From Dipetalonema caudispina (lineage: Eukaryota; Nematoda; Chromadorea; Rhabditida; Onchocercidae), in assembly GCA_013365325.1 (NCBI GenBank), contig JABVXV010000046.1, positions 62,001 through 126,000 on the forward strand: DNA of 64,000 bases, given 5' to 3'. Numbering within the stretch: the first letter of the stretch is position 1; each line of letters starts with the position of its first letter. The notes under the pieces are model-generated. The model was not told where the DNA came from, ran no database searches, and worked only from the letters and a program-made list of their open reading frames with translations. A program made the translations under genes and the position numbers. Positions 1 to 12,697 of this stretch are shown here, piece after piece.

Positions 1-960
1 CGTGCCAATTTTAATTTCGGAAATTCATCCTAATCAACCTGCTGAACGATGTGGCAATTTATTTGTTGGTGATGCTATATTGTTCGTCAACGGCATTGAT
101 TTACGTACTGCGAAACACAATGAAGCTGTACACATCCTTTCCGAACAGGTTTGAGGTTACTGCTTGTGCATATCTCTTTTACTTCAAAATACTTTCCTTC
201 ATGCTTTTTCGCCTTTAATCTTCTACATTTCAATTCGTGAATTAATTCAAGTTATAGGTAAACACTTTATAATGTGCCCTTTAATTGCAGTACTTGAATT
301 TTAAGCTTTCAACGATTTCAGTGTCAAAATGAGCAAGATCAATCGTTACTGATGAGTTACTTCAGATGGATTAAGGATTAGTAAATGTTTTTGAAAAACT
401 GATTTTAGTCTGTCGCTACAATTGTATAGAGAGATTTTGCTTCTATTCTACTGGTCGATCTGTAATTGAAATATTTCTTTCACTGAATAATATCACCATT
501 CATATTGTCTGCAAAATATCAGCCATTGAGCACAATTAATTTCCCTTGTAGCGTAACTCGGCCTTTTATTTGATGATTCTTCAGTTTTTACCATATTTTA
601 CACTATTTCAGGAAGGCGAATTAAATTTAAAAGTGGTTTATGTGGCTCCAGATCAGGATAGTGATGATGATGGTGACGTAATGGTTGAAACACATGGCGG
701 CTTAGTGTAATCATTTTTCTTTTGCAGTTTGCTTATTTCTGAAGGAAGTCACTTGTACACATCACCTTTTACTTATTCACATATACTTAAAAATATCTTT
801 AATTAGGTTCAACGTATATGAACCATTTACGGATGGTGAACAGAAGATGGCAAGTTCGAGCACGCTGGAACAAACAACAAGCAGTTGTTCATCATCTGCA
901 TCCCATCACAGTGATAACAACAATTTATCTGCTGAAAACGGTGCTGCCCGAGAACGATGA
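1..960 (+). CDS. gopc: GOPC/PIST/CAL-like Golgi PDZ protein, 3' part (partial)
   Basis: Three exons, 2-148, 612-706 and 807-960, join in phase to give the last 131 residues; the 5' part lies outside the window. The first exon encodes [17 protein letters not shown], then [20 protein letters not shown] and AVHILSEQ, which is the second half of a PDZ domain. The next exon gives [13 protein letters not shown] followed by an acidic DSDDDGD run. The order PILISEIHP, AVxILS, VVYVAPxxDSDD is what I recall for human GOPC, a Golgi protein that sends PDZ-ligand membrane cargo toward lysosomes. After the PDZ domain comes a Ser-rich, disordered tail ending ARER. The last junction (GT at 707, AG at 805-806) was chosen because it is the only one keeping the frame open. 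An AATAAA at 983-988 follows the stop. The family call is strong; the upstream coiled coil cannot be seen here. Confidence 0.85.
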
Positions 961-3900
961 TGATAAATGATTAAAAATGAGTAATAAACCTGTTTAGGTG
1001 TACCTAATTATCAAAAACAGCTGAGATTAAATTATTGCCCTAAACTGTTAATAGGTATGGTTGTGGGTCAGGGTTAAACATTTAGGTACTGGTATCACTC
1101 AGTTTTTTCGTTATAAATTGATTTGCTTGCTCTATCGTTGCCAAAAGAAAGATAATTTCAGAAGTTTTTCAAACTATCCAATCTCGACATTAAATACATT
1201 TAAGATTAAATTAGTACTTTTCTTCTTTTACAGAAAAAAGAACTTTTACGAAGTGTTGCTGTTGTAATAAGTAATATGTATATATTTTGGGACAGCTTCG
1301 AGAATGCCAATAATTTCTCACGTGTTTAAAAAACTGTTGCAGTTTACTTTTCAACCAGTTTATTTGTTTCCAATCTTGCTTCAAAAATGTCAACCGTTGT
1401 TTGAGTTGTTCCCATTAAAACTCTATTCTTTATTATTGGTTGAGGCTCAATAAGAATTTGTATTTTGGTGATAATGTAACATATCAGTTATAATGATGCA
1501 TTTACGCTAAGTTTCATGCTTCTCATAAAAAATTCCATATTTTGTTTAATTAGAGGTAAGCATAATTGAATAAGAAATGTAATGCAAAAGTAATTTCAAT
1601 AATATGCAAAATAATTTAGCGGTTGGCAACTTAGGCAGATCATTCAATCTTTGATATATATAATTTTATAATCAAAATAACAATGTGTAGTAAATGCTAT
1701 ATGTGAGTGGTTGACCTTTGTACGATTACAACTATCTGAATCAATGTCAAATCGAGGCATTTTGAAATGCATTAATCTCTGATCAAACATGACTTTTGAA
1801 CATGAAATCATGAAAAATGATCAGGGAAGAGAAGTGAAAATTTTTTTGATAGCGAAGATGAACTTGGGAAAATCAACAATGCAATTTTAAAAACCTTTCA
1901 AAGTAAAATTGGGTAGAAAATAGAAAACCAAATGTGTCATCTATTAATAACAGTAATTTAATTTCTCTGCCTATTTCATAAATACTTTTTCAATTTTATG
2001 AGTACCGATCATATTTAATGGCATTCACTTAATAAATCGAAATAATCAGTGTTTAGTGAATGTACTGTGATTCACTCCATGTAGAATTCTTTGACAAACA
2101 TTCTTTTCTGTATTTTTACTTTAGCCAATAAATCATTAATGATTCGAAGTAGACAGTTTGATGAATAATTTTCTTTTGATTACAGTTCACTCTTTTATGA
2201 ATTTCTCGTTTGGAAGTGACATTATTTAAGAGGTTGTAACAAGTAATATACAATTCGAAATAACAACTCAGCCAATTAACTGTAACATTTTGTGCAGGAC
2301 CAGTTTCACTATGTTTTTAAAATAAATTGCAATACTTGAATTCATAATGAAGGGTTTATCGCCGTAGTTAATAAATTTTTCTTAATAACATTTGAGAAGA
2401 ATTTGAAGTTCAAAAATTTTGACGAATACCATATGCACCAGTCATAAGATTTCTTTTTTGCGATTTTCAATCTTCGCTTTTATTTACAAATGGCAATTAC
2501 ACCATCCAAACAAATAAATCTATGGATTAATGTTATTATGTAATGAATTACAATACAGGTCCATGAATATATTAAAATGCACCAGACGAACGATAACAAA
2601 ATTTCTTTTTATGATTTACTTACTTGTAAAGTTTTTCTGCAGGCGGCACTTCTTTTCATTCCGTTTCGAAATCTTTACAGTCTTTTCCTCAATTTAACCG
2701 CGAAGATTGGCTGTGTGTTTAGATCATACATCACAAGAAATTTTCTCAGATTTTATTTTCAGCAGTGATCTTTGCTATGATCCTAAAAGATTTCTGTAAA
2801 GATTGTTAGAGCAAACTAAAACTTATAAGAAATAACCTTTGCTGTGTAATAAACAATACATACTACAGTTTATGAGACATTTTGAAATATTTAGAAAAAT
2901 AATTTCGCAGGAAATTGTTGCAATCGAAATTGTGCAGTAATCGCAAGGTGACGATGATATTATTAATAGAGCAGATGAGCAATCTGAGATGAAAACCCGT
3001 AAAACAGCGATAAGAAACGGGCACTATCCATTCATTGCCGCATTTTCCGCATTCTTCTCCGAGAAGTGATATTCGATTAGCTCATTATTGATCACTGAAT
3101 TCGTATTCTAATTTTAATAATCCTGCAAAGTGTTTTTTTTTCTTTTTTTTCTTTATTAATTTCCATTTTTGACAATGTTTTGATACTATTTTTTTATGTA
3201 GTAAAACACTAAACTTACAGATATCGTCTTAACCGAATATCACTTTTCTGTGATATTTTTTCGACTCACTTTTATTTTTATAATAAATTTGAGGAAGTTG
3301 AATTTAGATATTCCTGTGTGATCTTCATTTTAAAAAACTTCCTGAATTGATAGTTATCCATGGACCTTCATAGGTACTACTATTCAAAAAGTTCTGGATT
3401 CTGTCTTTTTCTATTTGACTTATTTTTAATCCATATCCGCTTATTTCTTTAGTTACTAATGGATTTCTGAAATCCTCGGAATTAGTCAATTCTTAATCAA
3501 ATATGTGATAAAACAAGATCGGAAAACTGCTTTGTAAAGTTCATTAATTCTTCGTTCATCACCATCGCCCTTATTTACTTATTTACTTCTTGGCTTGTAA
3601 TTTACACTATAAACATATTTTTTAAAGAAGTAAATTCCTAAAGACATTTCCATAGCACGTTAATTGCCCAAAAAGTGAAGCTATATTTAAATTTCAGAGT
3701 TATGCCTTTCTTCGCGTCTTTTTTACTATCTTTTAATATGTGCTTCCCTACAGTTCGATAAGTTATCGAAAATTTTTATCATTTTCCGATTGGAAATGAA
3801 CTGTTCTATCAAATTTAATGCTTATAAAGAACGAATTAATCTTCATCCGTTTAAGAACAACCATTTCTTCGAAAAACTTTTCAGTCATTTCATTTTTTCC

Positions 3901-4953
3901 GCGCTTATTTTTGATCTGTCCTCTTTTTTCTTCGCTTCTTCATAATTGTTGCATTTAAACAGTTTATTTTAGGTTTGGCGCTGACAGAAAAAAAACGCCC
4001 CAATTACAATTGATTAATGTCTTATTTCTGAATCATCACTACAAAAGTTGCACTTTATTTCGATATTTATAAAATGAAAATATCGAATCTATACAATCTT
4101 TAGCATTATTTCAAAAATTAGATAGATAGATGATGAACGATATGTGCAATAATTAATTAACTGAATAATCCGGACAAACATTTCCGAATAACATCATACA
4201 GGAAATGCGTGATCAGAGTTGGAAATTGCCGTTGCTTCAATAGATCCGAAACCATTTATTTGTCTGATACGATCTGTACAAACAAAGTAAAAATGATGGA
4301 CAGGTGAAAAAATAATTGCAGTTTCTGCCAGCTATGAATATATTTTTTATGTCGTTTAATAAAGAAGGATGAACGATGCAAATACTAGCAAATTCGTGAC
4401 ATTTGCAATGACAGTTGTGCAAACACAAAATGCACTAAATATTTTTCAAGAAGTCTATCTGATAAATCCAAAAACATTCTTTAACTTCATTTTAACTAAT
4501 ATTCACGAAATTAATACATTCAAATGTGTAGACCGTTATTGCCGCTTATAAGTATTTGTTTTGCAAAAACACTTCTCAACCATTGTTAATTGCTATTTCT
4601 TGCATCTGAGAATTCGAATGTGGATCGCAACTGTTTGGTAAGTGGAACGCTTGCATCATAATTAATGTTTGAGGATTTCAATTAAAACAGAAGATATTAC
4701 TTCAGGTTGGTTGATCAAGTATTCAAATTTACATAAGATATAAAACTACTAGACTAATTACTCAGTTTCAATCTACACAGCTATCATATGAATCTGGAAA
4801 GAATATTGTCAAATGGATGAACATAGCGTTGACAACATTGAAATCGTTTATCTGAGATCTTTAGATACCCGAGAAATCCCGACTACTCACTTTTATATAA
4901 GTAACCTATATATTAGGATACAATTTAGTAAATAAATCACTATTTCAGACTGA
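961..4953. other. Intergenic stretch, no supported gene
   Basis: AT-rich sequence with scattered short open frames, the longest about 63 codons. None is bounded by convincing splice sites or shows a recognisable motif. I see no tRNA, no recognisable repeat family and no transposon ends. The upstream region of the 4954 gene, including its acceptor-like TATTTCAG at 4941-4948, is inside it. Confidence 0.5.
983..988 (+). terminator. poly(A) signal of the GOPC-like gene
   Basis: AATAAA lies 23 bases after the TGA stop of the GOPC-like gene, a normal distance for a nematode polyadenylation signal. Confidence 0.6.
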
Positions 4954-6198
4954 ATGGGAACTAGTCATAGTCGGACACGCGAATTAAATGACAATGCCTC
5001 GCAACTTCGTCGACATTGTTTCTGGTGTCAGAATAGACAAAGTTTCGATGATTTCTATGAATCAGTTACCATTACCACTGTCTACGACAAGAAGAAAAAG
5101 TATGGAAAGAATTATTTTATCAAAAAGATATAAATTAATGAAAAGATACTTATCGTAGTTGAATTTGATACTTTTAGAATTTTGCTTGAGAGCAAGTTTA
5201 ATATGCGAGAATACTGCAACTAGCAATTAGTGTTACTTTAACTGCTTCAAGTTTTAGATTGGATACCGGGATATTTGGGAGTCAATGTACAGATGAAGCA
5301 TTTTCAGAGCAGATTCACAACATTTCGGTGCGTGTTTCAAGAATACTCGAAGAGTGAAATCAAAATGTAGAAAAATGTCGAAAGACTCTTTAGCACCAAC
5401 GAATTTATTGAAAGGTCCAATGACTTCGAATTTTGAACAGTGGCAGCAAAACAGAAAGTCAGCAAACTGTGTTATGAAGATTAATAATGATGCTTCTGAT
5501 AACTGCTTATTATACTCATACCTCTCACATGATTCTCTTATACAGGTTGTATTAGGCATCACTTTTAATTTGGCTAGAATTTTGAAAATTTGGTAGAATA
5601 ATTTCCACCTTGATCTCAAGGATAATTTTGAAAATTTCTTGTGAATTCATGTTTTATTGCCATTCAAGAGATATAACCAAGTATCTGATAATTGTAACGA
5701 ATTTAAGCAGCTGATATTTCAAGCAAAAATAGAAGTTTAGGAAAGTACTTAGAAACTCAAATTCAGGTTGTTTCTCACTTCCATCGTCATCCTTAATGTA
5801 GGGATCTTCATCGAATGTCGACAATGATAGCAAAACAAAATCATGTCACGTTCTGCTAACTAGGCGGCTGATTAGGGATGATCGATCACTTAGCTCCAAT
5901 GATGAAGATAAATGTCAGATCATGAATCCAGTTCAAGTGAACATGATGTATGGATCTAAATGTACCGTCGGAATGGATTATAATTCACTGCTTCTTGATG
6001 ACAGCAATTACAAGGTTATTTTTTTATTATTCATTCCCAACAATTTGAATTTCAAAGTAGTTCATCGATTTGAGCGGTGAGGAATGGATTGGCTCCATCT
6101 CAATGATGCTCTCATTAGCAACATTTAAAACGGAGCAATTACGGTTATTTTATCGTGTCAGTATTAAAAAATTCGATTGCTTTCTAGTTCCAGGATAA
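4954..6198 (+). CDS. Unrecognised gene with MG..S (myristoylation-like) start
   Basis: A four-exon chain, 4954-5099, 5258-5353, 5864-6014 and 6061-6198, joins in phase to a 176-residue protein. An acceptor-like TATTTCAG just before the ATG could take a spliced leader. The protein begins MGTSHSRTREL; Gly2 with Ser/Thr near position 6 fits an N-myristoylation signal. Next comes RRHCFWCQN with a CxxC pair, then KKKK, a polar acidic middle (DDRSLSSNDEDKC) and the ending FDCFLVPG. The last intron is 46 bp. Exon 2 is doubtful: an overlapping open frame from an acceptor near 5304 to a donor at 5544 gives a different in-phase exon (SKDSLAPTNLLKGPM and onward), so alternative splicing or a wrong junction is possible. 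I recognise no family. It may be a nematode-specific membrane-attached protein, but that is inference. Confidence 0.42.
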
Positions 6199-7758
6199 AA
6201 CCCGAAGAATGAGGTCTTAAACTCTTGGCTTGAAGTATTTTGCAGGACTAGAAGCTGTAAAACAGCCTATAATAATGAAAGCAGGGACATTATAAATTTT
6301 GCGGTTATACTGTACTTACCGCAACTATCACGCAAATTTCACGAAATAAGAATGACAACAAAAGAATGACTTTTACCTTAATTCTTCCATTCTGTAATAT
6401 GATTACGCTTCTCGATGAACCAGAATTAGTTAAAAGTTTCAAAACTAGAAGAGAAAAGAAGACAGAAATATTATACCTATGAAGGAAGCTATAAACTGTT
6501 ATTTGTGCTATCATTATCTATAACTATTTTGATAATAAATTAATTCATCGACAGAAAAATCAGAACTCCTGCAGTTTAAAGTTTTAAAATAAGAAAAGAA
6601 AAGATTAAGCTATCAGTCTCACAAATATTTGATTATTTCTCTCGAGTAATAGTGCTATAAGCTGGCATACTTTTAATGCTTTTTCAAAATTGACATACTA
6701 TTTATGATCTTGAAATGGAGCCAAAGTAATTATGAGAACAATCTATTCAAGTTTAGTTCCAGTCCTAATATATTGAATGAAATTCAGCCCATTTGTTAAT
6801 GAAATAAATGATTATAGTACTTCGTTATTTATAAAAGATAGAGCTTATTTGTGTTTCAGACAATAAACAGAAGGAAAAGTAGGTGTAAAATATCTGCCAT
6901 TATTATGGAAACGAAAGGTACGATTGAGAAATTGGCTTTAGTAAGTTTATTTTATAAAAACTTAATACAAACATCTATTGATGACTTTTATGTTCTCATC
7001 AAATACTTAATCCTTTGCTTTCGATGTTGGTTCTGTGTTTCCTTCATAATCCTAAATCGTTACGTTTTATCATATAAGTAAACATTCATCAGACTTTTCT
7101 CTACATTTGCATATTTAATCGGGAGAAATTGATGATACTTCCGTTTCTCTTTTCAGATAAATGATAGATAGTAATGCAAATTGTATGATAAGGATAAAGT
7201 CAGAGAGTTTAACATTAAAACAGCTATAATGAGATGGAAATGGATAAGATATTTTGCAAAGTGATCATTGCTGATAAAAATCAAACAAATCATCTTTTTC
7301 AATGAGTATTTCTTTTAGCAACACGAAAAATATATACGTATATAATCAAATGCATTTAGACTCAATAAGTGAATTATTAAAGATTATTACGATTGAATGG
7401 TTAAATAAAAACTAAAGAAGAATGAATATAATACATAAATATGAATATATCTTCGACAGCAAAGTCCAATGTTTCTCTTCAAAATTCAATGTTTTTTCAA
7501 AATTTGAAATTCAATCCATTCTTCTCGATCGTAATGACCGATATCCAAAATTGCGGATACCAGAGAGAAAATAGCAGAATATTTGAAGAGGAAGAAAAGA
7601 TTTAGAATCATGACGAAATAAAATATAATAGCAGAGAGATGAGTAAGATGACCTAGGCAGGAGCTCAATTTGCGATTTAAGGAAATGATTCAGAGGGATT
7701 GGATGACGTATAAGAGAGATTTGAGGTGAGAGGTTCAATTTAGGCGTCGGCGGATACG
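6199..7758. other. Spacer upstream of IP3 3-kinase; possible 5' exon near 6860
   Basis: No complete gene is visible. A TTTCAG at 6855-6860 opens a short frame that reaches an ATG GAA ACG AAA followed by a donor-like GTACG near 6918. This could be an alternative 5' exon of the downstream kinase, but its phase does not fit the kinase exon at 7744 directly. The open frames on the minus strand at 7486-7765 have no recognisable motif. Confidence 0.3.
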
Positions 7759-9527
7759 ATGGCAATAACAGCTGTGCCGTTGGATTGCTGGCTGAAGGAA
7801 CGCCTGAAGAAATGGGTGCAATTGTCCGGACATGAAGGTTCGATTGTCTCTTCTCTGCTCTTCTTCTATTCTGCTTACAACTACTGCTACTTTACACCTT
7901 GAGCAGTTACCGTACTATTTATTATATGTTTTTTTCTTATTGCTTACTTTCTTTAGTACCTCTCTTTGTAATACACATGGAGATATAGTGAAATATTTCG
8001 CTTAAATTTACAGGAACAATAGTTCCTGCAACTGACAAAACGTTATGGAAAAGACAATCATGTAGCAATCACAACGAAAGGAATGCATACCGTGTGTTAA
8101 TGAACGATGCTGCACTGCAAACTTTCGTGCCTCGATATTATAGAGAAGTCAAATATGAAAATGATTGTTAGTTTTTAGATGTTATTTGTACTTTCTTCAT
8201 TTCAATAAGGAAGAAAATGCTGCAGATTTAAATAGAAGGAGATAGTTAATGGGTTCTATTATTCGTTAAATTTGAAATCAGATTTCTTCGTTTTCTCTCT
8301 CTCGTCCCTGCATTTTATGATGACCATTTCCATACTTCATAGACACCTCTAAGAAATTTAGTGGTGAAATACTTTGCCGTACAACTGGTTAACTCGCTCT
8401 TTCATACAATTGACAAATGCGCTTGTGAAACGTTTCGAAATGTGGTTTTTTTTTTTTTTTTTTTTCTTTTTCACTGTATAAATGATATGGTGTTGCAGCT
8501 TATATTGAAATCGAAGATCTCACAGCTCTGTTCGATGACCCCGCGATAATGGATATCAAGATGGGAACTAGGTAGAGTGTTGAGAGCAATCCTAAATGCA
8601 TTTATTCAGTTATTTATTAATTTCTTTTAATGCTACACTTCTGAAATTTTTGGAATAGGATGCTTCCTTAACAATTCAATGTTAAAGCATTCCAGAACTT
8701 TTTTGGAGTCTGAGGTTAACAGTAAAACCGTACGAAACGATTTGTATAAAAAAATGGTTTCATTGGATCCTTACGAGCCTACAGAGGAGGAACATGCTGC
8801 TAAAGCTATAACGAAAACGCGTTACATGCAGTTTCGGGAAAAAGAAAGTTCTACTGCAACACTGGGTTACAGGATTGAGGCTGCTAAAGTTGGTTTGTGC
8901 TGAAGTAATGAGGCGTTCTATAAGTTTCTGAAAAATTGCCTTTTTTAGAAGAGACGTTTTGCTACTTGTAAGCTTGTTTTAAAAGATATACCATCTTTCA
9001 GATGCCGGGTGGGGTTTTGCAAAAAAGCTTCAAGAAGGTAAAAATGCATGAAGATATCAGGGGAACATTACTGAAATTTTTTGGCCAACACACATCAACA
9101 GCTGGTTTTCATATTTTACAACGCCTGAAAAGATTACGAGAAGCTGTTCAGAAATCACTATTTTTCCGGACTCATGAAGTAAGAAATTTTTCCTTTTTGT
9201 TAGTTTTAAATTATACACTTAACATGTTTTCGGAAAAGAATAAAAATCATGATCAGTGTCTTGATATCTGACTTTTATTTATGGTGCCAGGTAATTTCTT
9301 ACTGAAACCATAAGTAAGATTCAGTAGAAACTAATATTATGCTGCAGGTTATTGGCAGTTCATTACTATTAATTTATGATGCAACATATGCCAATGTTTG
9401 GATGATTGATTTTGCGAAGTCGATCCCGGTGGAAATAGATTCAATAAACCATAGGCGAGAATGGGTTTTTGGTAATCATGAAGATGGATATTTTGTAGGA
9501 CTCGACAATCTTATCGAGGTGTTTTGA
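7759..9527 (+). CDS. lfe-2: Inositol-1,4,5-trisphosphate 3-kinase (LFE-2 type)
   Basis: Exons 7744-7837 (ATG at 7759), 8014-8166, 8499-8571, 8696-8888, 9002-9178 and 9348-9527 join in phase to 284 residues. The protein phosphorylates IP3 to IP4 and so damps calcium release. The inositol-polyphosphate-kinase signature PxxxDxKxG is present as PAIMDIKMG, followed by RTFLESEV. Other family blocks are WVQLSGHEG at the start of the core, [57 protein letters not shown] (the catalytic DFxK) and [13 protein letters not shown] at the end. The acceptor at 7742-7743 may receive a spliced leader, leaving a catalytic core with almost no N-terminal region. The five codons before the ATG are also open, so an upstream coding exon is not excluded. 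Vertebrate ITPKs carry a long N-terminus with calmodulin- and actin-binding parts; here only a basic amphipathic stretch ([10 protein letters not shown]) remains. The family is certain; the exact start is not. Confidence 0.9.
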
Positions 9528-11147
9528 TTTTAGTAAATCTTTAAACTTCTAGTATTTATGAAGAACGATGCTCCTTATTAAGTAAGAAGATCGCCTTAAG
9601 TTTCATTTCGCTTCTGTTTTTACCAACTATAAGAATTGTACGCAATTATTATTATTTTGGTCTTTGCCTAATGGAGTTGTCAATCCAGAATGTATTTTTG
9701 TTGCTACATAAATTATAATTATTGTATCTTTCAGGTTATGGAAGAATTGGTTTTGTTATGACTTATTCGGGTATTTTTGGAGGTTCTACGGTTTTTATAG
9801 TGCAAATGCAAACATATTTAGCCTCGATATTCAGCGGTTTTTTTTAAGTGCCTCTCGGATTGCAGAGAATAGAACATAGAAGAAACATAAAATTCTTGTG
9901 ATTTTTCTTGTCAAGCGTAGAAAAACTAGGTACTTCTAGTATTCTTTTGATTAGGGGGTTCTTCTTTTATACATCTCTAGATGATAATTAAGTATCCAAA
10001 ATTACTCGACATACTATTTACCTCGCTTCATGTGTTGGCTTATCATTTATTGAGAAATATATCACAGTTATCTTACGTTCCGATATTACGTTATGTGTTC
10101 TTTCCACTACATTCTAACCAACGAAATAATGCTCACTAGTGTTTTGAGTATTAGAACTCTCTGTATTGAATGTCCAAGCAATATGCATGTCCTTGTTGCT
10201 TGCAGATGATACGCTATGTGAGCTATTAGCTGCAAACAGTTTGTGAATTAATTGCCTGCCTAATGATTTCTCATTTTCTTCCTTATTATTTTTGCATTAC
10301 CATTATTCTGTGATAGATTCACTTGCTTTTTTCATCTTCTATGCGTTGTTGTGTTCTGTATACTGCAAAGGTCTCGGAAGCTCCACAGATTTGATGTAAT
10401 CTTTTTAAGCGTGTGTACAATTTTTTCTCAATACTCTCAAGTTGTCATCAGAATTATATTACTGGAATAGACCATCATGTTATTTAGTCAAAAATTGGAT
10501 TTTTTTAATCTGTAAGTTCTTTTTTCACTAATCTTATAATGTGTTTTGAGTGATTCTGGTGTTTTTGGAACTGTTATTCCTGTCTTTAAAATATAATTTT
10601 TTGCATTTTTGATTTTCAAGAATTAAAGGTACTTTCAATTTTGAAACTATTGCTCCTGTATTTTCCCTTTTTAAGTTGGATTTCTGGTTGTCAAAATGCA
10701 TCACAGTAACTGAGATCTCACATTGCTCAATGTTAAAAATTAATTTTCTGAAATTATTTCGTATTGAGCAGGGCTTACTTTATTTCAGTATAAAAATTTC
10801 TATTTTTTCCTTGAATAATGTTACCTCTCTATCGTCCCACTCTATCAGCATGCTTATTATTTTCCCTTCAATTCTTTCACTGTTTTACGGATTTGCAAAC
10901 TTTATAGCAGAATTTTTCACGAAAACGAAGAATCGGTGCCTTTGCTTTTGACTTTTAATTATACGGAACTATCGGTTTTTGGATATAAATTTATGAAACC
11001 ATGTGTTGTGACATTCATCATCTATAAAATATGAAATTTTGTCTAACACCAATCACTTCGGTTAATAATGATGATTTCATCATTGAATATTTTTTAAGAG
11101 TTTTGTTTGAATTTAATTTTGCAAAGGATTAATTTTTGCAAAAGAAA

Positions 11148-11190
11148 CAAACTACTTCTGTTTCAAAAGTTTTGAAACAGAAGTAGTTTG
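11148..11190. repeat. Perfect palindrome, 21-bp arms, 1-bp centre
   Basis: The left arm 11148-11168 (CAAACTACTTCTG...) is the exact reverse complement of 11170-11190 around a single G at 11169. With so small a loop it would extrude as a cruciform rather than form an RNA hairpin of microRNA type. A second palindrome begins 61 bp further on. Confidence 0.95.
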
Positions 11191-11251
11191 AATTAATAGA
11201 ATTAGTAGCAAAAATTGAAAAATCCAGGGGAGAGGAATGTCGTACTTAATG

Positions 11252-11307
11252 TTCAGTAATTTCTGCCTATAGGTCATGACCATGACCTATAGGCAGAAAT
11301 TACTGAA
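11252..11307. repeat. Perfect palindrome, 27-bp arms, 2-bp centre
   Basis: The left arm 11252-11278 (TTCAGTAATTTCTGCC...) is the exact reverse complement of 11281-11307, separated by AC. Immediately downstream the octamer AGGTCATG recurs at 11309-11316, as if a third, truncated copy of the arm end were present. No open frame crosses it. Confidence 0.95.
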
Positions 11308-12697
11308 TAGGTCATGGAGACTGCATTACCAAACATCTAGCTTAGAAAAACAGTAATTCCTGCCTGCTCCACCTTTCAACCATTATGTACCACGTCGGAA
11401 AGTAGCTGTCATTACTTTTCATAATCACTCCGAAAATCAGTGCTTTCACATTATCAGTTTATGAATATTTGGCACATATAACTGAAATCAACACTTCTTC
11501 CTTCTTTTGTATGCAGATATTAGTTTAATAAGCTTTCATTGTCATTACATAGTAAAACTTCCCGTCTCAGTTCAAGTTTCAAATTTCTTGCTCTGATACA
11601 AAAGGTCGAACTCTTTCAATCTCGATTTGCATGAAGAGAGGTTAAATTGGGACTTATAGGCAACTTACTCATTGTTGTTATCTCTAGTGTTTATTGATGT
11701 TGCTCTGCAGCATGACAATATTACTGGAGGCAATGATAACAATCGCTGAAGCAAGATCAAAACTCGTTATTGCGAAACACATAAAAATCTGATGAATATA
11801 GAACAAAATAATGATTATATTTAATCCAAAATTAACAAACCAAACACAATTCATTCGTTGCTACGAAATTCTATATCGATACTACTAATACAATATTGTG
11901 CTAGTTGACAATATTTGTGTATTATTTTTCTATGAATTCGCAAAAAAATTAAACACAGAATTTCATAATTTTAAAAATCCTCACCGAAAATTCGCTTTTA
12001 TGTTTTATAAAGTGATATGAAGAGTACGATAACTCAGGACAATTTATCTAGTGTATATTATTATAAACAATCTACTTCAAACGATATTGCTCCAAATTAA
12101 CAATTATACAAACTACATAATAACAAGCACCGTAAAAGCGGCTCAATCCAAAATAAAAAACTTTAAACTAGATAACTTATTTATTGAAAGTTTGAGATAT
12201 TTGTAAGTATCAACATTTATACTTACCTCAGTTCGGCTAGAACCGTTAACGGGCTCAATTGATTTAAAAAATGAGAAATAAAAGGAAGAAAAAAAATCAT
12301 AAGCATGGGAATGCGGCTGTTCTGCTTTATGAATATTCATGCGACAATAGCTATATTATATGTGGAAGTAGCGTTATTGTTAAATGCTACAAATGATAGC
12401 TTAATTATAAACCCGAAAAAGAGATTACATTTCATAAAACAATTAAATGAAAATAATGCGTAAACGATAGTAATTCAAGCATCGGAAAATGTTGTCATTT
12501 TATCAATCCAACATGGCAGAAGTAGCAGAAATTTAAATTTCAAAAAAAAAAAAAAATATATGGAAATTGAAGCAAAATCAGAAACCTTCCATGATCAAAT
12601 TGCATCATAATGTCTTCCATTTGTCAAAAAATTGTACTGTCTATTATTATTTCAAGTGAAAAGCCTAAATAGGACGAAATGGATTAACAGAAATACA

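Larger units (their letters stand above)
9528..12697. other. Tail-to-tail spacer between IP3 3-kinase and the ET-like gene
   Basis: AT-rich and without a supported gene. The open frame at 10676-10951 has no splice context or motif. The notable content is two short-spacer palindromes at 11148-11190 and 11252-11307, annotated separately. Confidence 0.6.

Noticed and set aside
5254..5619. 121-codon minus-strand frame over the MG..S gene
   Set aside because: It opposes the plus-strand exons, has no motif and no splice partners, so it is treated as a shadow.
10060..10067. TATCACAG, the start of the miR-2 family
   Set aside because: The bases after the octamer do not match the family and there is no partner arm for a hairpin.
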